This document shows, piece after piece, positions 42,671 to 52,015 of a stretch of 57,341 bases of DNA (its first letter is position 1; each line of letters begins with the position of its first letter). The notes beneath the pieces are model-generated. The model ran no database searches, was not told the origin of the DNA, and was given only the letters and a program-made list of their open reading frames with translations. The stretch lies in assembly GCA_026002835.1 (NCBI GenBank), contig BPGC01000013.1, positions 1-57,341 of the forward strand, written 5' to 3'. The DNA is from Candidatus Nitrosocaldaceae archaeon. GTDB taxonomy: Archaea > Thermoproteota > Nitrososphaeria > Nitrososphaerales > Nitrosocaldaceae. The position numbers and the translations under genes were made by a program.

Positions 42671-44059
42671 CTAAATATTTGCCCATTCTTTGATCTCATT
42701 AATTATTTTACCATCCATATCATCTGGAACCTTTAGGTTCATAAGGTTTAGCAATGTGGGTGTTACATCATATATACTCATTCTATCTATCTTTCTAGCA
42801 CGTTTTATTCTCTTATTATACAATATGAATATACCATCGTACCAATGAACCGAATCATCTGGACCTGTATCATTCTCATCTAGATATAATCTGTTATGAC
42901 CTAGAGTTCCAGCTGATCTCCAATATAAATTATCAAAATATACCATAAGATCCGGTTTATCTCCTATTGCAGTTCCATACAACTCCTCTGGAGTATATAC
43001 TTTGTTATCAAATTTTTCACCATTAGGTCCTTTTATATCTAACAATTTCTTTCTTAACTCTTCTCTAAATGTTTCATACTCTTCCTTAGGAATTATTCCA
43101 TTCTTTTCTCTATCTTTCACATTTATAAATATTCTAGCATAATAACCTCCCCATCCCCATGCTTTTGTTCTACTCCAATCAACATCACATTTATCTATTG
43201 GTGTTTGTTTGTCTGGATAAGAGTTTAATACTAAATATCCTTCTTTGATAAGCCATTCATTTATACAGAAACATCCTTTCATACTAGTAGTACCATGATC
43301 CGAAACTGTTAGGATAAATGTGTCATCATCAACAATATCTATTAGCTCACCTATGTGTTCATCTACAAATTTATAATATTCTCTAACTACATGTTCATAT
43401 TTATTATTAGGAATATATTTTGGATGATCTTTAGCATAAAATTTCCAAAACGCATGATGCAATCTATCTACTCCAATCTCAACAAACATGAAGAGATCCC
43501 ATGATTCTTTTTTTAGAAGATGCTTAATTAGTTTGAACCGTTTTTCAGTCATATCATATAATTCGTTCAATACCTTATCCCTATCTTCTATTCTAAATGA
43601 TACATCGAATTTATATTCCCCAACAATATCTTCTATCTCATTCTTTAAGGATTGAGGATGTGTGTATTCATTATTTATGCTAGGTGTAATGAAACACGAT
43701 ATGAGATTGCCATTTATCCTATATGGAGGATAACTAGGCGGAACGCCGATCAAGCATGATCTCTTTCCATATTCTGCTAAGTAATCCCATAAACGTTTCT
43801 CTCTAACGGTATTTGAAGTTGCGATCCACCCTTCTTTATATGAATATCGTTTTCTATGTCTAAATCCATATATTCCCAACTTACCAGGATTTTTACTAGT
43901 CATCATGACCATCCATGCTGGAATAGTTATAGGAGGATGACAACTTTCTAATATAGAACTAAAACCGTTTTCTATCATATTTTTTATGTTTGGAAGATCA
44001 TAATAATCATTCAAAAGATCTGAAGGCATGGAATCTAAGCCTATTATCAAGAAACGCAT
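42671..44059 (-). CDS. Alkaline-phosphatase-superfamily phosphodiesterase
   Basis: About 462 residues from the preferred ATG at 44057-44059 (MRFLIIGLDSMPSDL). It belongs to the type I phosphodiesterase/nucleotide pyrophosphatase group: first metal Asp in IIGLDSMP, the nucleophile Thr/Ser within HPPITIPAWMVMMTSKNPGKL, Asp-His in VEIGVDRLHHAFWKFY, Asp-His in LTVSDHGTTSMKG, and a C-terminal His in GPDDSVHWYDGIF. No signal peptide, so cytoplasmic. Archaeal relatives occur with polysaccharide and glycosylation genes; substrate unknown. Confidence 0.85.
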   Translation of the reverse strand: MRFLIIGLDSMPSDLLNDYYDLPNIKNMIENGFSSILESCHPPITIPAWMVMMTSKNPGKLGIYGFRHRKRYSYKEGWIATSNTVREKRLWDYLAEYGKRSCLIGVPPSYPPYRINGNLISCFITPSINNEYTHPQSLKNEIEDIVGEYKFDVSFRIEDRDKVLNELYDMTEKRFKLIKHLLKKESWDLFMFVEIGVDRLHHAFWKFYAKDHPKYIPNNKYEHVVREYYKFVDEHIGELIDIVDDDTFILTVSDHGTTSMKGCFCINEWLIKEGYLVLNSYPDKQTPIDKCDVDWSRTKAWGWGGYYARIFINVKDREKNGIIPKEEYETFREELRKKLLDIKGPNGEKFDNKVYTPEELYGTAIGDKPDLMVYFDNLYWRSAGTLGHNRLYLDENDTGPDDSVHWYDGIFILYNKRIKRARKIDRMSIYDVTPTLLNLMNLKVPDDMDGKIINEIKEWANI

Positions 44060-44189
44060 TATGAACATTATATGTTATTACTGATATATTTATTTGTTAG
44101 GTTAGTCATCATAATTATAATTTATTGCTATATAAATACTATAGAAATATATGCATTGATTTATTTACATCTTCATATCAAGCATTGCT

Positions 44190-45101
44190 ATGAGATCGAT
44201 AAACTTTGTCGTATTAGGAGATTACTCTATAGCATCTGAACTAGGTAAAAAAGGTACAGAGTCTGATATAACAATATATGATAGGAAGAGTAGAGATTCG
44301 ATATATACATTCATAGCGCCTACATCATTCCCAGAGAAGATACAACCATTGATACAATCTATAAACATGGCAGAATATGCTATATTGAATGTAAAAACAT
44401 TAGACAAATATCTAGGAGAGAGCATCATTGCATTAGACCTTTTGAATGTTAGAAATGGATTCATATTAACTTCTGATATTATTGATATAGATCAACTTAA
44501 GAATCTAATAAAGGATACATCTCTAGCAAACTTTGAATTTGTAGATATAGATGGATTGAAGAGAAGATTAGATGAGATTGATGTTATAAAGAGAGAAGGA
44601 GATCTTTTGATAAATATAGATCATGCATTTGATGTAAGAGGAGTAGGAGCAGTTGTTCTAGGTATTGTAAGAGAAGGAAAGGTTAGAGTTTATGATGAAG
44701 TGCAGATAATGCCATTAGAAAAGAATGTTATGATAAGATCCATACAATTACATGGAGATAATGTCCAAGAAGCAGCAAGTCCAGCACGAGTAGGTTTAGC
44801 GCTGAAAGGAAAGGCTGATGAGATAACTAGAGGTGATATTATAACTAAACCAAATAGATTGAGGAAGGGTAATAAATTACTTATAAAGTTTGAGAAGAGT
44901 AGATTCTTTAATGAAGAATTGAATGAGAAGCATATGTATATGTTAGCCTTAGGTTTGCAAGTAAAACCAGTTAAAATAAAGTTTGATAATGAGATCATAT
45001 CAGAGAAGGAGATAGCCTATAAAGAAGGCGATATCGGTTTGTTACTAAAACCAGATAGCAAAGTAAATAGGATTGTAGGAAAGGTTATAATAGAAGAGTA
45101 A
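44190..45101 (+). CDS. EF-Tu/SelB-like protein with degenerate G domain
   Basis: A 303-residue protein whose C-terminal two thirds resemble EF-Tu domains 2 and 3 (LINIDHAFDVRGVGAVVLGIVREGKVRVYDEV; RSIQLHGDNVQEAASPARVGLALKG). The N-terminal 120 residues occupy the place of the GTPase domain but begin FVVLGDYSIASELGKKGTESD: the P-loop G-x4-GK(S/T) is absent, and no NKxD motif is visible. Such SelB-like proteins without GTP-binding motifs are known in archaea lacking selenocysteine. It is 32 bases upstream of the FtsZ-like gene and probably co-transcribed with it. Confidence 0.8.
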   Translation: MRSINFVVLGDYSIASELGKKGTESDITIYDRKSRDSIYTFIAPTSFPEKIQPLIQSINMAEYAILNVKTLDKYLGESIIALDLLNVRNGFILTSDIIDIDQLKNLIKDTSLANFEFVDIDGLKRRLDEIDVIKREGDLLINIDHAFDVRGVGAVVLGIVREGKVRVYDEVQIMPLEKNVMIRSIQLHGDNVQEAASPARVGLALKGKADEITRGDIITKPNRLRKGNKLLIKFEKSRFFNEELNEKHMYMLALGLQVKPVKIKFDNEIISEKEIAYKEGDIGLLLKPDSKVNRIVGKVIIEE

Positions 45102-45133
45102 AGATATAAAAGATCGTTTATTAGCATTAACTT

Positions 45134-46471
45134 ATGCCAGTAAGGAGTAAGAGTCTAAATACATTAGTTATAGGAATAGGGCAATGTGGTTCAAATATAG
45201 CAGATACATTCGCTGAATTAGGATTTAAGGCTATAGCAATAAACACTGCAGAAGGAGATTTAAGGTTATTATCTAACATACCAAATAACAGAAGGATAGT
45301 AATAGGAAGGGATAGGTTTCATGGAGGAGGAGTAGGAGGGAACCCATCTAATGGAAGAACTGCTATGGAGAACGATCTAGATAAAGTTCTAGATGTAATA
45401 GAAGATGTTAATCATAATATTGAACTTGTAATAATACCATATGCTACTGGCGGTGGAACGGGCTCTGGAGGTGCTCCAGTGTTAATTGAAAGGTTAACAG
45501 AGAAATTCTCTGATAGTTTGATAATACCTTTAGCAGTCTTACCATTACCAGAAGATGGAGCAACTACTATAGTTAATTCTGCATATTCATTATCAAAATT
45601 GGTTAAACTGAATACATCATGTATATTCCTAGCAGATAACGATTGGATAAGAAGATCTGATATGCCTATAGATGAGACATATGATAGAATAAATAAATCG
45701 ATGGCAAAGTATTTCGATGATATATTATATCTAAGTTCAAAGGAGGTTGTTAGCAATAAGAAAGGAGATGTTCTAGATAGAGGTGATGTTATAAATCTAT
45801 TATCTGCTGGAGCATATGGAACGTTTGGATATGCTAAAAGTAAGAATAAAGAGGTTGCTCTAGAAGCATTGTTGGATAAAGCATTATCACCTTCTGGATT
45901 GTATGCAGATCTAGATATAAGATTAGCAAATGCATTTGGCTTAATATGCAGAGGTCCATCAAATACATTAAGGGCATCTACTATATTCAATAAGATAAGG
46001 GAGATGGTATTAAAATTAGAGAATAAGAGTGCTTATATTAGGAGAGGAGTATATCCAAATGATGCATTACAAAATGTTGAAATCTTAACCATATTTACTG
46101 GAGTAACTAGATCTCCAAGGATACAAGAGATAATTAGACAAGGAAAGTTAGCATATGAAGAGATAATCAATGCCAAACAGAAGAGAGTTGAAGAAGCATT
46201 TTTAGCAGATGAATTCGATCTAGATGCTGTATATTCTAGGAAACCAAAGGCTATTAGCATTAAAGAAGAGATAGTTGAAGAACTTCCTATTGTGCATAAG
46301 ATAGAACTAGATACAATTGAAGTTCTAGACAAATTTGAGAATAGAATAATAATTCAAGATAGGACTATAGGTAGAATAGGCGATGTTTATATAGTAAAAG
46401 GAGAATACTTTTGTGAGTTATGCAACTCTAAAGATTGTAAGCATATAGAGTTTGTTAGTAATACGAACTAG
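45134..46471 (+). CDS. FtsZ/tubulin-like GTPase with C-terminal zinc-knuckle
   Basis: A 445-residue protein with an FtsZ-superfamily N-terminus: VIGIGQCGSNIADTFAELG (nucleotide-binding start), the tubulin signature GGGTGSGGAP near residues 105-114, and PLPEDGATTIVNSAYSL in place of the standard T5/T6 region. The GTPase-activating T7 loop is not clearly conserved. After a linker the C-terminus (about 415-445) has RTIGRIGDVYIVKGEYFC followed by ELCNSKDCKH, a C-x2-C-x4-C-x-H metal site resembling a SWIM finger, not usual for FtsZ. Members of this divergent clade occur in Thaumarchaeota beside the Cdv system; function is not established. Confidence 0.8.
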   Translation: MPVRSKSLNTLVIGIGQCGSNIADTFAELGFKAIAINTAEGDLRLLSNIPNNRRIVIGRDRFHGGGVGGNPSNGRTAMENDLDKVLDVIEDVNHNIELVIIPYATGGGTGSGGAPVLIERLTEKFSDSLIIPLAVLPLPEDGATTIVNSAYSLSKLVKLNTSCIFLADNDWIRRSDMPIDETYDRINKSMAKYFDDILYLSSKEVVSNKKGDVLDRGDVINLLSAGAYGTFGYAKSKNKEVALEALLDKALSPSGLYADLDIRLANAFGLICRGPSNTLRASTIFNKIREMVLKLENKSAYIRRGVYPNDALQNVEILTIFTGVTRSPRIQEIIRQGKLAYEEIINAKQKRVEEAFLADEFDLDAVYSRKPKAISIKEEIVEELPIVHKIELDTIEVLDKFENRIIIQDRTIGRIGDVYIVKGEYFCELCNSKDCKHIEFVSNTN

Positions 46472-47025
46472 AATTTATATCTATCATATCTGCTTATATT
46501 CATATACCTTCCTATTCCATAACCCATAACAAATCCACCAATATGTGCAAAGAATGCAATAGATTCTATGCCAGAGAATAGTGCTAATGGAACTTGTGTT
46601 AATAACCAGAATAATGCTAATCTATCTCCAGATGCTGCTGCGATACCTATAACTCCAGAAATAGCTCCAGATGCTCCTATTACTGGAGTATAGATATCAT
46701 CATCTATAATAAATGAGTATATGGTATGTAATATACCTCCAGCAATTCCAGATGCTAAATAAACTCCTAAGAATCTATATGAACCTATATAAGGTTCGAT
46801 TATCCTACCTAGAAATAATAATGCTACGCTATTGAATGTGATATGAATAGCATCTAGATGGATGAATATTGAGGTAAATAATGTTAAAAGATATCTAGCA
46901 AGATCATTAGTTAGATATGCTGGAACCAGATAATATTGCAATGGCTTGTCATCTGTTATATTGATAATTATAAAGATTGTTATATTTAGGATCAACATAA
47001 GTAAAGTAACTATATACATCTTCAT
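46468..47025 (-). CDS. Rhomboid-family intramembrane serine protease
   Basis: A 185-residue membrane protein with six hydrophobic segments. The catalytic Ser is in GASGAISG near residue 118 and the His in FAHIGGFVMGYGIG near 165; HLDAIHITFNSVALLFLG is the conserved N-terminal His/Asn region of the fold. Rhomboids cleave substrate proteins within the membrane. It converges on the FtsZ-like gene with a 4-base overlap of the stop codons. Confidence 0.9.
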   Translation of the reverse strand: MKMYIVTLLMLILNITIFIIINITDDKPLQYYLVPAYLTNDLARYLLTLFTSIFIHLDAIHITFNSVALLFLGRIIEPYIGSYRFLGVYLASGIAGGILHTIYSFIIDDDIYTPVIGASGAISGVIGIAAASGDRLALFWLLTQVPLALFSGIESIAFFAHIGGFVMGYGIGRYMNISRYDRYKF

Positions 47026-47076
47026 ATTACATGATAGAATATGGTATTTATAATAGCCTATCTATTTATCTAATAA

Positions 47077-47997
47077 ATGATTACTGTTACTGAATGGATT
47101 ATCTTCCATATTATAATTGGCATAGTATTATTAATTGATCTCTTTGCTCATAGAAAGGCTCATGTTCAAACACTCAAGGAATCGTTGATATGGAGTATAA
47201 TATGGATAGCAGCTGCTGGAGTATTTACTATATTCATATTTGATAGATTAGGAGAGCAAGCAGCATTAGATTATGGAACCGCTTATATTATTGAGAAGAT
47301 GCTTAGTGTTGATAATTTATTTGTATTTGCTGTAATATTCGCTTATTTTGGTATAGATAAAAAGTATGAGCATAAGATATTATTCTATGGTATAATTGGT
47401 GCTATTTTAGCAAGAGCTGGATTCATATTTGCTGGTGTTCATCTGATTGAATCGTTCCATTTCATGACATACATATTTGGTATAGCTTTATTCTATACTG
47501 GATTTAGATTATTAAAGCATCATGGAACGCCATCAGATCCTAATAAGAATCCAGTTGTTAGATATGTTAGAAGGTTATTCCCAGTTAGCGAAGAACATAA
47601 TGGTAGATTCTTTGTTGTTTTTAAAGGTAAGAAGGCTATAACTCCATTATTTATAACTTTGATAGCAGTCGAAAGTACAGATATATTATTCGCAATAGAT
47701 TCAGTCCCAGCAGTTCTTGCTATAACGCATGATCTCTTTGTAGCATACACATCTAACATATTTGCTATTTTAGGACTAAGATCATTATACTTTTTATTGA
47801 TGAATACGCTTGAAAAGTTAAAGTATTTGCATGTAGGATTATTTATATTATTAATGTATCTAGGAGCAAAGATGATTGCCACTAATTTCATAGAGATCCC
47901 AACTCTAATGTCATTAGGGATAGTTGCTGGTATATTAACAATAACTACAATAATATCGTTAAAGGCTAGAGATAATCCAAAATACCCTTCTTCTTAG
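47077..47997 (+). CDS. TerC/Alx-family membrane protein
   Basis: A 306-residue protein with about nine hydrophobic segments. The two conserved acidic membrane motifs of TerC are present: EKMLSVDNLFVFAVIFAYF near residue 75 and VESTDILFAIDSVPAVLAIT near 205, with the conserved RIGL-like FAILGLRSLYFLL. The family is linked to manganese or other metal export and tellurite resistance. The 3' end overlaps the helicase gene end by 32 bases on the other strand. Confidence 0.92.
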   Translation: MITVTEWIIFHIIIGIVLLIDLFAHRKAHVQTLKESLIWSIIWIAAAGVFTIFIFDRLGEQAALDYGTAYIIEKMLSVDNLFVFAVIFAYFGIDKKYEHKILFYGIIGAILARAGFIFAGVHLIESFHFMTYIFGIALFYTGFRLLKHHGTPSDPNKNPVVRYVRRLFPVSEEHNGRFFVVFKGKKAITPLFITLIAVESTDILFAIDSVPAVLAITHDLFVAYTSNIFAILGLRSLYFLLMNTLEKLKYLHVGLFILLMYLGAKMIATNFIEIPTLMSLGIVAGILTITTIISLKARDNPKYPSS

Positions 47998-49435
47998 GCT
48001 TGATCCTCTTGACAATATTCTTAGCAGTCTTTACCTTTCTTCTGCTAATATGAGAGTATGCTTCATCTAGTGTATCTTTAGTTATCAACAATATCACTCT
48101 ACCAGCCCTCTTCCTTCCAGTCCTTCCTTTCCTTTGTATGAATCTTATAACGCTAGGAACGTTATCATAGAATATAACTAGATTGCATTCACTTATATCC
48201 AAACCTTCCTCTCCAACATTTGTTGCTATAAGTATGTTTATTATTCCATCTCTAAACCTTTGAACCATATCAACTTGTTCATCTTCGCTCAAACCTTCCT
48301 CTCCTGCTTTCCCTATAAGATAGCCTACTCTGTATCCTTGCATCTTTAATCTATCATACAATACTTTTACATTATCTCTATAACTTGTAAAGATCAATAC
48401 CTTACCTTCCTCCTTGCTCAATATCTGGTAAAGTTTGCTTATCTTAGGATGCTCAATATCGCTTATCATAGCTCCTCTTGCTATCTCATATGCATTCTTG
48501 AAATTCGGATCTGCTAATAAGGAATATACTCCAATACCTTTCCTCTCTTTCAACCTTTCACAAAACTTTACAAATGCATTTATACTTTGAGTATCAAGTA
48601 TCTTTAATGCATGATACAATCTTATTGTTGAGTATAAGAGATTTGCTAGATTTCTATTCTTTTTGATAGCATCATACTCTTTGATCCTAATAAGTTCAGT
48701 AATGCTTCCTCCATTTACCACTCCTGATCTTTTAAGAGCAGCAATTCTGTTATCTATAGCATTCTTAATATATTCTCTTGTCTTTTTAATTATTAATGGC
48801 AGTTCAACCTCAATGGTTTCTATCTCTGTCTTTTGTATATACTGCTTGACATCTTGACTATCTTCATCTCTCTGCTCTATCTTCTCTATGAATAAGTTAT
48901 CTATTATCTCTTTAGCCTTTGCTCTCTCACTAGGTATAGTTGCTGTTAAACCTACTATTCTAGCATGATCTTTCAATAAAGATGCTATTACTGAATATGC
49001 ATGATTTCCTATAGCTCTATGTGCCTCATCAAATATAGCTAATGAAAAATCTTCCGGTTTTATTATACAATTCTCTAGATCATTTTTAACAACCTGAGGA
49101 GTAGCACATATTATTGTATTATTAGTCCATTCATACTTTCTATTATATGCTTGCTGTTCTCCAGTTATTATGCCAATATCAATTATCTTAAGATGCTCCT
49201 TTAAGAATGAGTAATGCTGATGAACTAATACTCTAGTAGGAGCCATGAACAATATTCTCTTATTACTTTTTAGCATATCTGCTATTATCAGTAATGCTAT
49301 AGTTGTTTTTCCTAGACCAGTTGGTAATATGATTAATGTATTACTATCTAAAGCAGCTTTGGCTAGGTTTACTTGATACTCTCTATACTCTATACTTCCT
49401 TCTTTTATATATTGGTGCTCAATATACCTCTTCAA
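47966..49435 (-). CDS. Hef-like (ERCC4-type) superfamily 2 helicase, no nuclease domain
   Basis: A 489-residue SF2 helicase of the Hef/FANCM group. Motif Ia region PTGLGKTTIALLI (Walker A), MAPTRVLVHQH, motif II IFDEAHRAIG (DEAH), motif III GLTATIP, and motifs V/VI ATNVGEEGLDI and QRKGRTGRK occur in order, with a long insert at about 190-290 as in Hef. The protein ends soon after motif VI (KRIKPKKKGILDYL), so the XPF nuclease and HhH regions of euryarchaeal Hef are absent; crenarchaea and thaumarchaea encode XPF separately. Likely role: processing of stalled forks. Confidence 0.9.
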   Translation of the reverse strand: MKRYIEHQYIKEGSIEYREYQVNLAKAALDSNTLIILPTGLGKTTIALLIIADMLKSNKRILFMAPTRVLVHQHYSFLKEHLKIIDIGIITGEQQAYNRKYEWTNNTIICATPQVVKNDLENCIIKPEDFSLAIFDEAHRAIGNHAYSVIASLLKDHARIVGLTATIPSERAKAKEIIDNLFIEKIEQRDEDSQDVKQYIQKTEIETIEVELPLIIKKTREYIKNAIDNRIAALKRSGVVNGGSITELIRIKEYDAIKKNRNLANLLYSTIRLYHALKILDTQSINAFVKFCERLKERKGIGVYSLLADPNFKNAYEIARGAMISDIEHPKISKLYQILSKEEGKVLIFTSYRDNVKVLYDRLKMQGYRVGYLIGKAGEEGLSEDEQVDMVQRFRDGIINILIATNVGEEGLDISECNLVIFYDNVPSVIRFIQRKGRTGRKRAGRVILLITKDTLDEAYSHISRRKVKTAKNIVKRIKPKKKGILDYL

Positions 49436-49547
49436 TTATTATCCTAAATGTTATTCATAACTAAAAACGTTTAGTTTTACAATCCATTAATAATTACTTT
49501 AACCCTTCAAGGTTAATCTTTTCTATTATTACACAATAGCAATATTA

Positions 49548-50615
49548 ATGAAGTATATACAACTAGCAGCAATAACATTAGCAGCAATACTAACATCGGT
49601 TATAGCAACAACCGCATTTAATGTACAAGCAACACATCTAATAAGTAATCAGGATAAAGAAGGAAGCAAGTTAAGATTATCGTTTGCTAATGTAGCAAGA
49701 GATATACCAATGTCTAAAGGATATTATGAAGGTAAGACTGTATACTTTATACATACTGAAGCATCTGATGAATCATTAGCGAAAGAGATAACAGATATGA
49801 AGGGATTTAATGTAGTTTATGCTCCAGCATTATCTACAGCGCCAAAGGAAGCATTATCAAAGGTATTCATATTCAATAATGGAGTTAATGGAAATGGAAC
49901 ACTAGGCTTTCAACCAGATGTAGTAGATAATACACCAGCTCAAGTAAATGATTATAGTCCATTAAGAACTGTGATATTTGTAACATGGTTCGATGAATCA
50001 AATGCTAGAGAGTTGAAATCTATTGATGAAGTTATAGATGCATGGTTAAACGATGAAGTTAACATAGAGAGGAGTGAGATAATAGTTAACATGCCTATGA
50101 TAAAATGGGCAGAAGGAGCAATGAAGATTAGGAATGAACCTATAACAGATGAGATGGAATACATGGGTGGAGGACAGGTTACAAAGATAGATACTGAGAA
50201 TCTGATAGTAACATTCATAGCTCATAGAGGATGGGGACCAGATGGAAAGACAATCTATTACATAGTAACAGATGCTACTCCTAAAGGACCAGCAGATATG
50301 ATGGGTGTAGTATATGCACCAAAGACTGAGAATCTTACAAATAGTGCAGCAGCTGTAGATCTATTCCAATTTGGTAATGGAATAAAAGGTTCTGGGCCGA
50401 TGGGATTCCAAGCTGGTATTGGCGCAGCAAACCCTGGAGATCTGAATTATAGTCCAATGTGGAGGATATCGTTCATTAACTGGAATAATACTGATAATGC
50501 TAAGGTATTGGAAACATTAGATGATATACAAAAGATGGTAAAGGCTGGAGAGATAACAATAGAGTTAGCTATGGATGGTAAGCATATAGTAAACTGCCCA
50601 TTCATAGAGATCTAA
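49548..50615 (+). CDS. Secreted protein with two tandem repeats of one domain
   Basis: A 355-residue exported protein with a clear signal peptide (YIQLAAITLAAILTSVIATT, cleavage after an Ala near residue 28). The mature part is two copies of one domain of about 150 residues; matching pieces are GKTVYFIHTEAS / GKTIYYIVTDAT, NVVYAP / GVVYAP, FIFNNGVNGNGTLGFQ / DLFQFGNGIKGSGPMGFQ, and NDYSPLRTVIFVTW / LNYSPMWRISFINW. There is no C-terminal anchor, so it is released or periplasmic-like. Proteins of this type are common in thaumarchaea, function unknown. A six-T run follows the stop at 50620-50625. Confidence 0.75.
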   Translation: MKYIQLAAITLAAILTSVIATTAFNVQATHLISNQDKEGSKLRLSFANVARDIPMSKGYYEGKTVYFIHTEASDESLAKEITDMKGFNVVYAPALSTAPKEALSKVFIFNNGVNGNGTLGFQPDVVDNTPAQVNDYSPLRTVIFVTWFDESNARELKSIDEVIDAWLNDEVNIERSEIIVNMPMIKWAEGAMKIRNEPITDEMEYMGGGQVTKIDTENLIVTFIAHRGWGPDGKTIYYIVTDATPKGPADMMGVVYAPKTENLTNSAAAVDLFQFGNGIKGSGPMGFQAGIGAANPGDLNYSPMWRISFINWNNTDNAKVLETLDDIQKMVKAGEITIELAMDGKHIVNCPFIEI

Positions 50616-50675
50616 TCTATTTTTTGATATTATATTTTGTAATGCATATGAATAAACCATCATTCTGATATGCTA

Positions 50676-51501
50676 TTATAATAGGATATCCATTTTTACA
50701 TATTTATCAATTAATACACTCATTGAATCATTAACCATATCTATATGATCTTTACTTATTGTTATAGGATATACTCCCCAACTTATCTTTGCTATCCTAT
50801 GCATTTTAAGATTATTTGTTAGTAATATTATAGGTATTTTAGGTCTAAATCTTGTACATTGTTTGCTAGATTTAATGATGATAACACTCAACTTAGCATT
50901 TATATCTGATGTTATCTGCTCGATGCCTTTACTTACAGCCTTTTCTATATCATCTATCAATACATCGTTCATTTTTAATGATTCCTCAGTAACCTCTCCA
51001 ACTCTAAGTATGCTTACACTACTGGATACTTGCCAATAGCGGTCTCTTCAGATAGTAACAAACCATCAGTACCATTTAATATAGCCACAGCTATATCTGT
51101 TACTTCAGCTCTAGTAGGTCTTGGATTATTTATCATCGATTCTAGTATTTGTGTAGCAGTAATAACTGGTATTCCAAATCTATTATGCCTTTTTATAATA
51201 TCTCTTTGGTACATTCTCTAAAGGCATCTCTATGCTAGATCTTCTCTTGCTATTATTACTGCATCTGAGACTTTATCTTCTATATTGTTAACTGCTTCTC
51301 TCTTCTCTATCTTGCTTACTATTGCTATATTATTAGCAATCTTTCTAACTCTTCTTATATCTCATCTGTATTGTTTTGGCATGTTCTTCTTCCATGTGAA
51401 AAGTTTAGTCTAGCACAATCCATACAAGTTTTTGCTAATCTCTTTAACATATCAAATGAGTTTGTTAAAGGTCCAATAGTACATATTATTTTGCTTTTCA
51501 T
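50676..51501 (-). pseudogene. pyk: Pyruvate kinase pseudogene
   Basis: Three minus-strand fragments are recognisably pyruvate kinase. From ATG 51499-51501: KIICTIGP, then CARLNFSHGRRT and a stop. At 51214-51014: [20 protein letters not shown] and [30 protein letters not shown], the active-site region. At 50972-50676 the C-terminal domain (IPIILLTNN and the AKISWGVYPI stretch). About 826 bases remain where a full gene needs about 1.35 kb or more, so much of the barrel and B domain is deleted and frameshifts separate the parts. Confidence 0.9.
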
Positions 51502-51509
51502 CGTATATC

Positions 51510-51959
51510 TTAAAGAAGTCTATTATCCATAAATCTTCTCAATATATTGAATATCATCTCATTCATCTCTCTGCTATTCAATCTAACTGACTCTTTGAAT
51601 TTTATATCTAATAACAATGCAAGCATATCTGGATCGGTATGTGATTTTACAACTCTAACATTCTTGATCTCTTCAATCTCTCTCAATGTATTGATCCAAC
51701 CATTCAATTTTGCTAATGCTAATTCTAATAATTGTTTGATAACCTCGATATCATACTCTTCTTCTCCTATATTGAATTTGAGCATAGGAAGATATAACAA
51801 ACCTTCAGTTATCTCTTCTTTGTTCTTAATCATATTCTGAATTATCTCTTCTTCTCTCTCTTTAGGATATATATTACCATAATCAGGCTGAAAATACGCC
51901 AATAAATAGTTGTTATCATCAAATATCTTAAAATGAACATCCTCCTGCTCTACATTCAT
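51510..51959 (-). CDS. Hypothetical protein (149 aa) in the cdvC cluster
   Basis: A 149-residue soluble protein that begins with a Met-Asn-Val-Glu start and has mixed beta (EDVHFKIFDDNNYLLAYFQP) and helical (EVIKQLLELALAKLNGWINTL) parts. It follows cdvC on the same strand after 56 bases, so it may be the last gene of the division operon. Family not recognised; no MIM2 motif is visible. Confidence 0.6.
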   Translation of the reverse strand: MNVEQEDVHFKIFDDNNYLLAYFQPDYGNIYPKEREEEIIQNMIKNKEEITEGLLYLPMLKFNIGEEEYDIEVIKQLLELALAKLNGWINTLREIEEIKNVRVVKSHTDPDMLALLLDIKFKESVRLNSREMNEMIFNILRRFMDNRLL

Positions 51960-52015
51960 ATTTTGAAAATTAGAATAACCGTAATAATAATTTATTTATA
52001 AAATATTATGATAAT

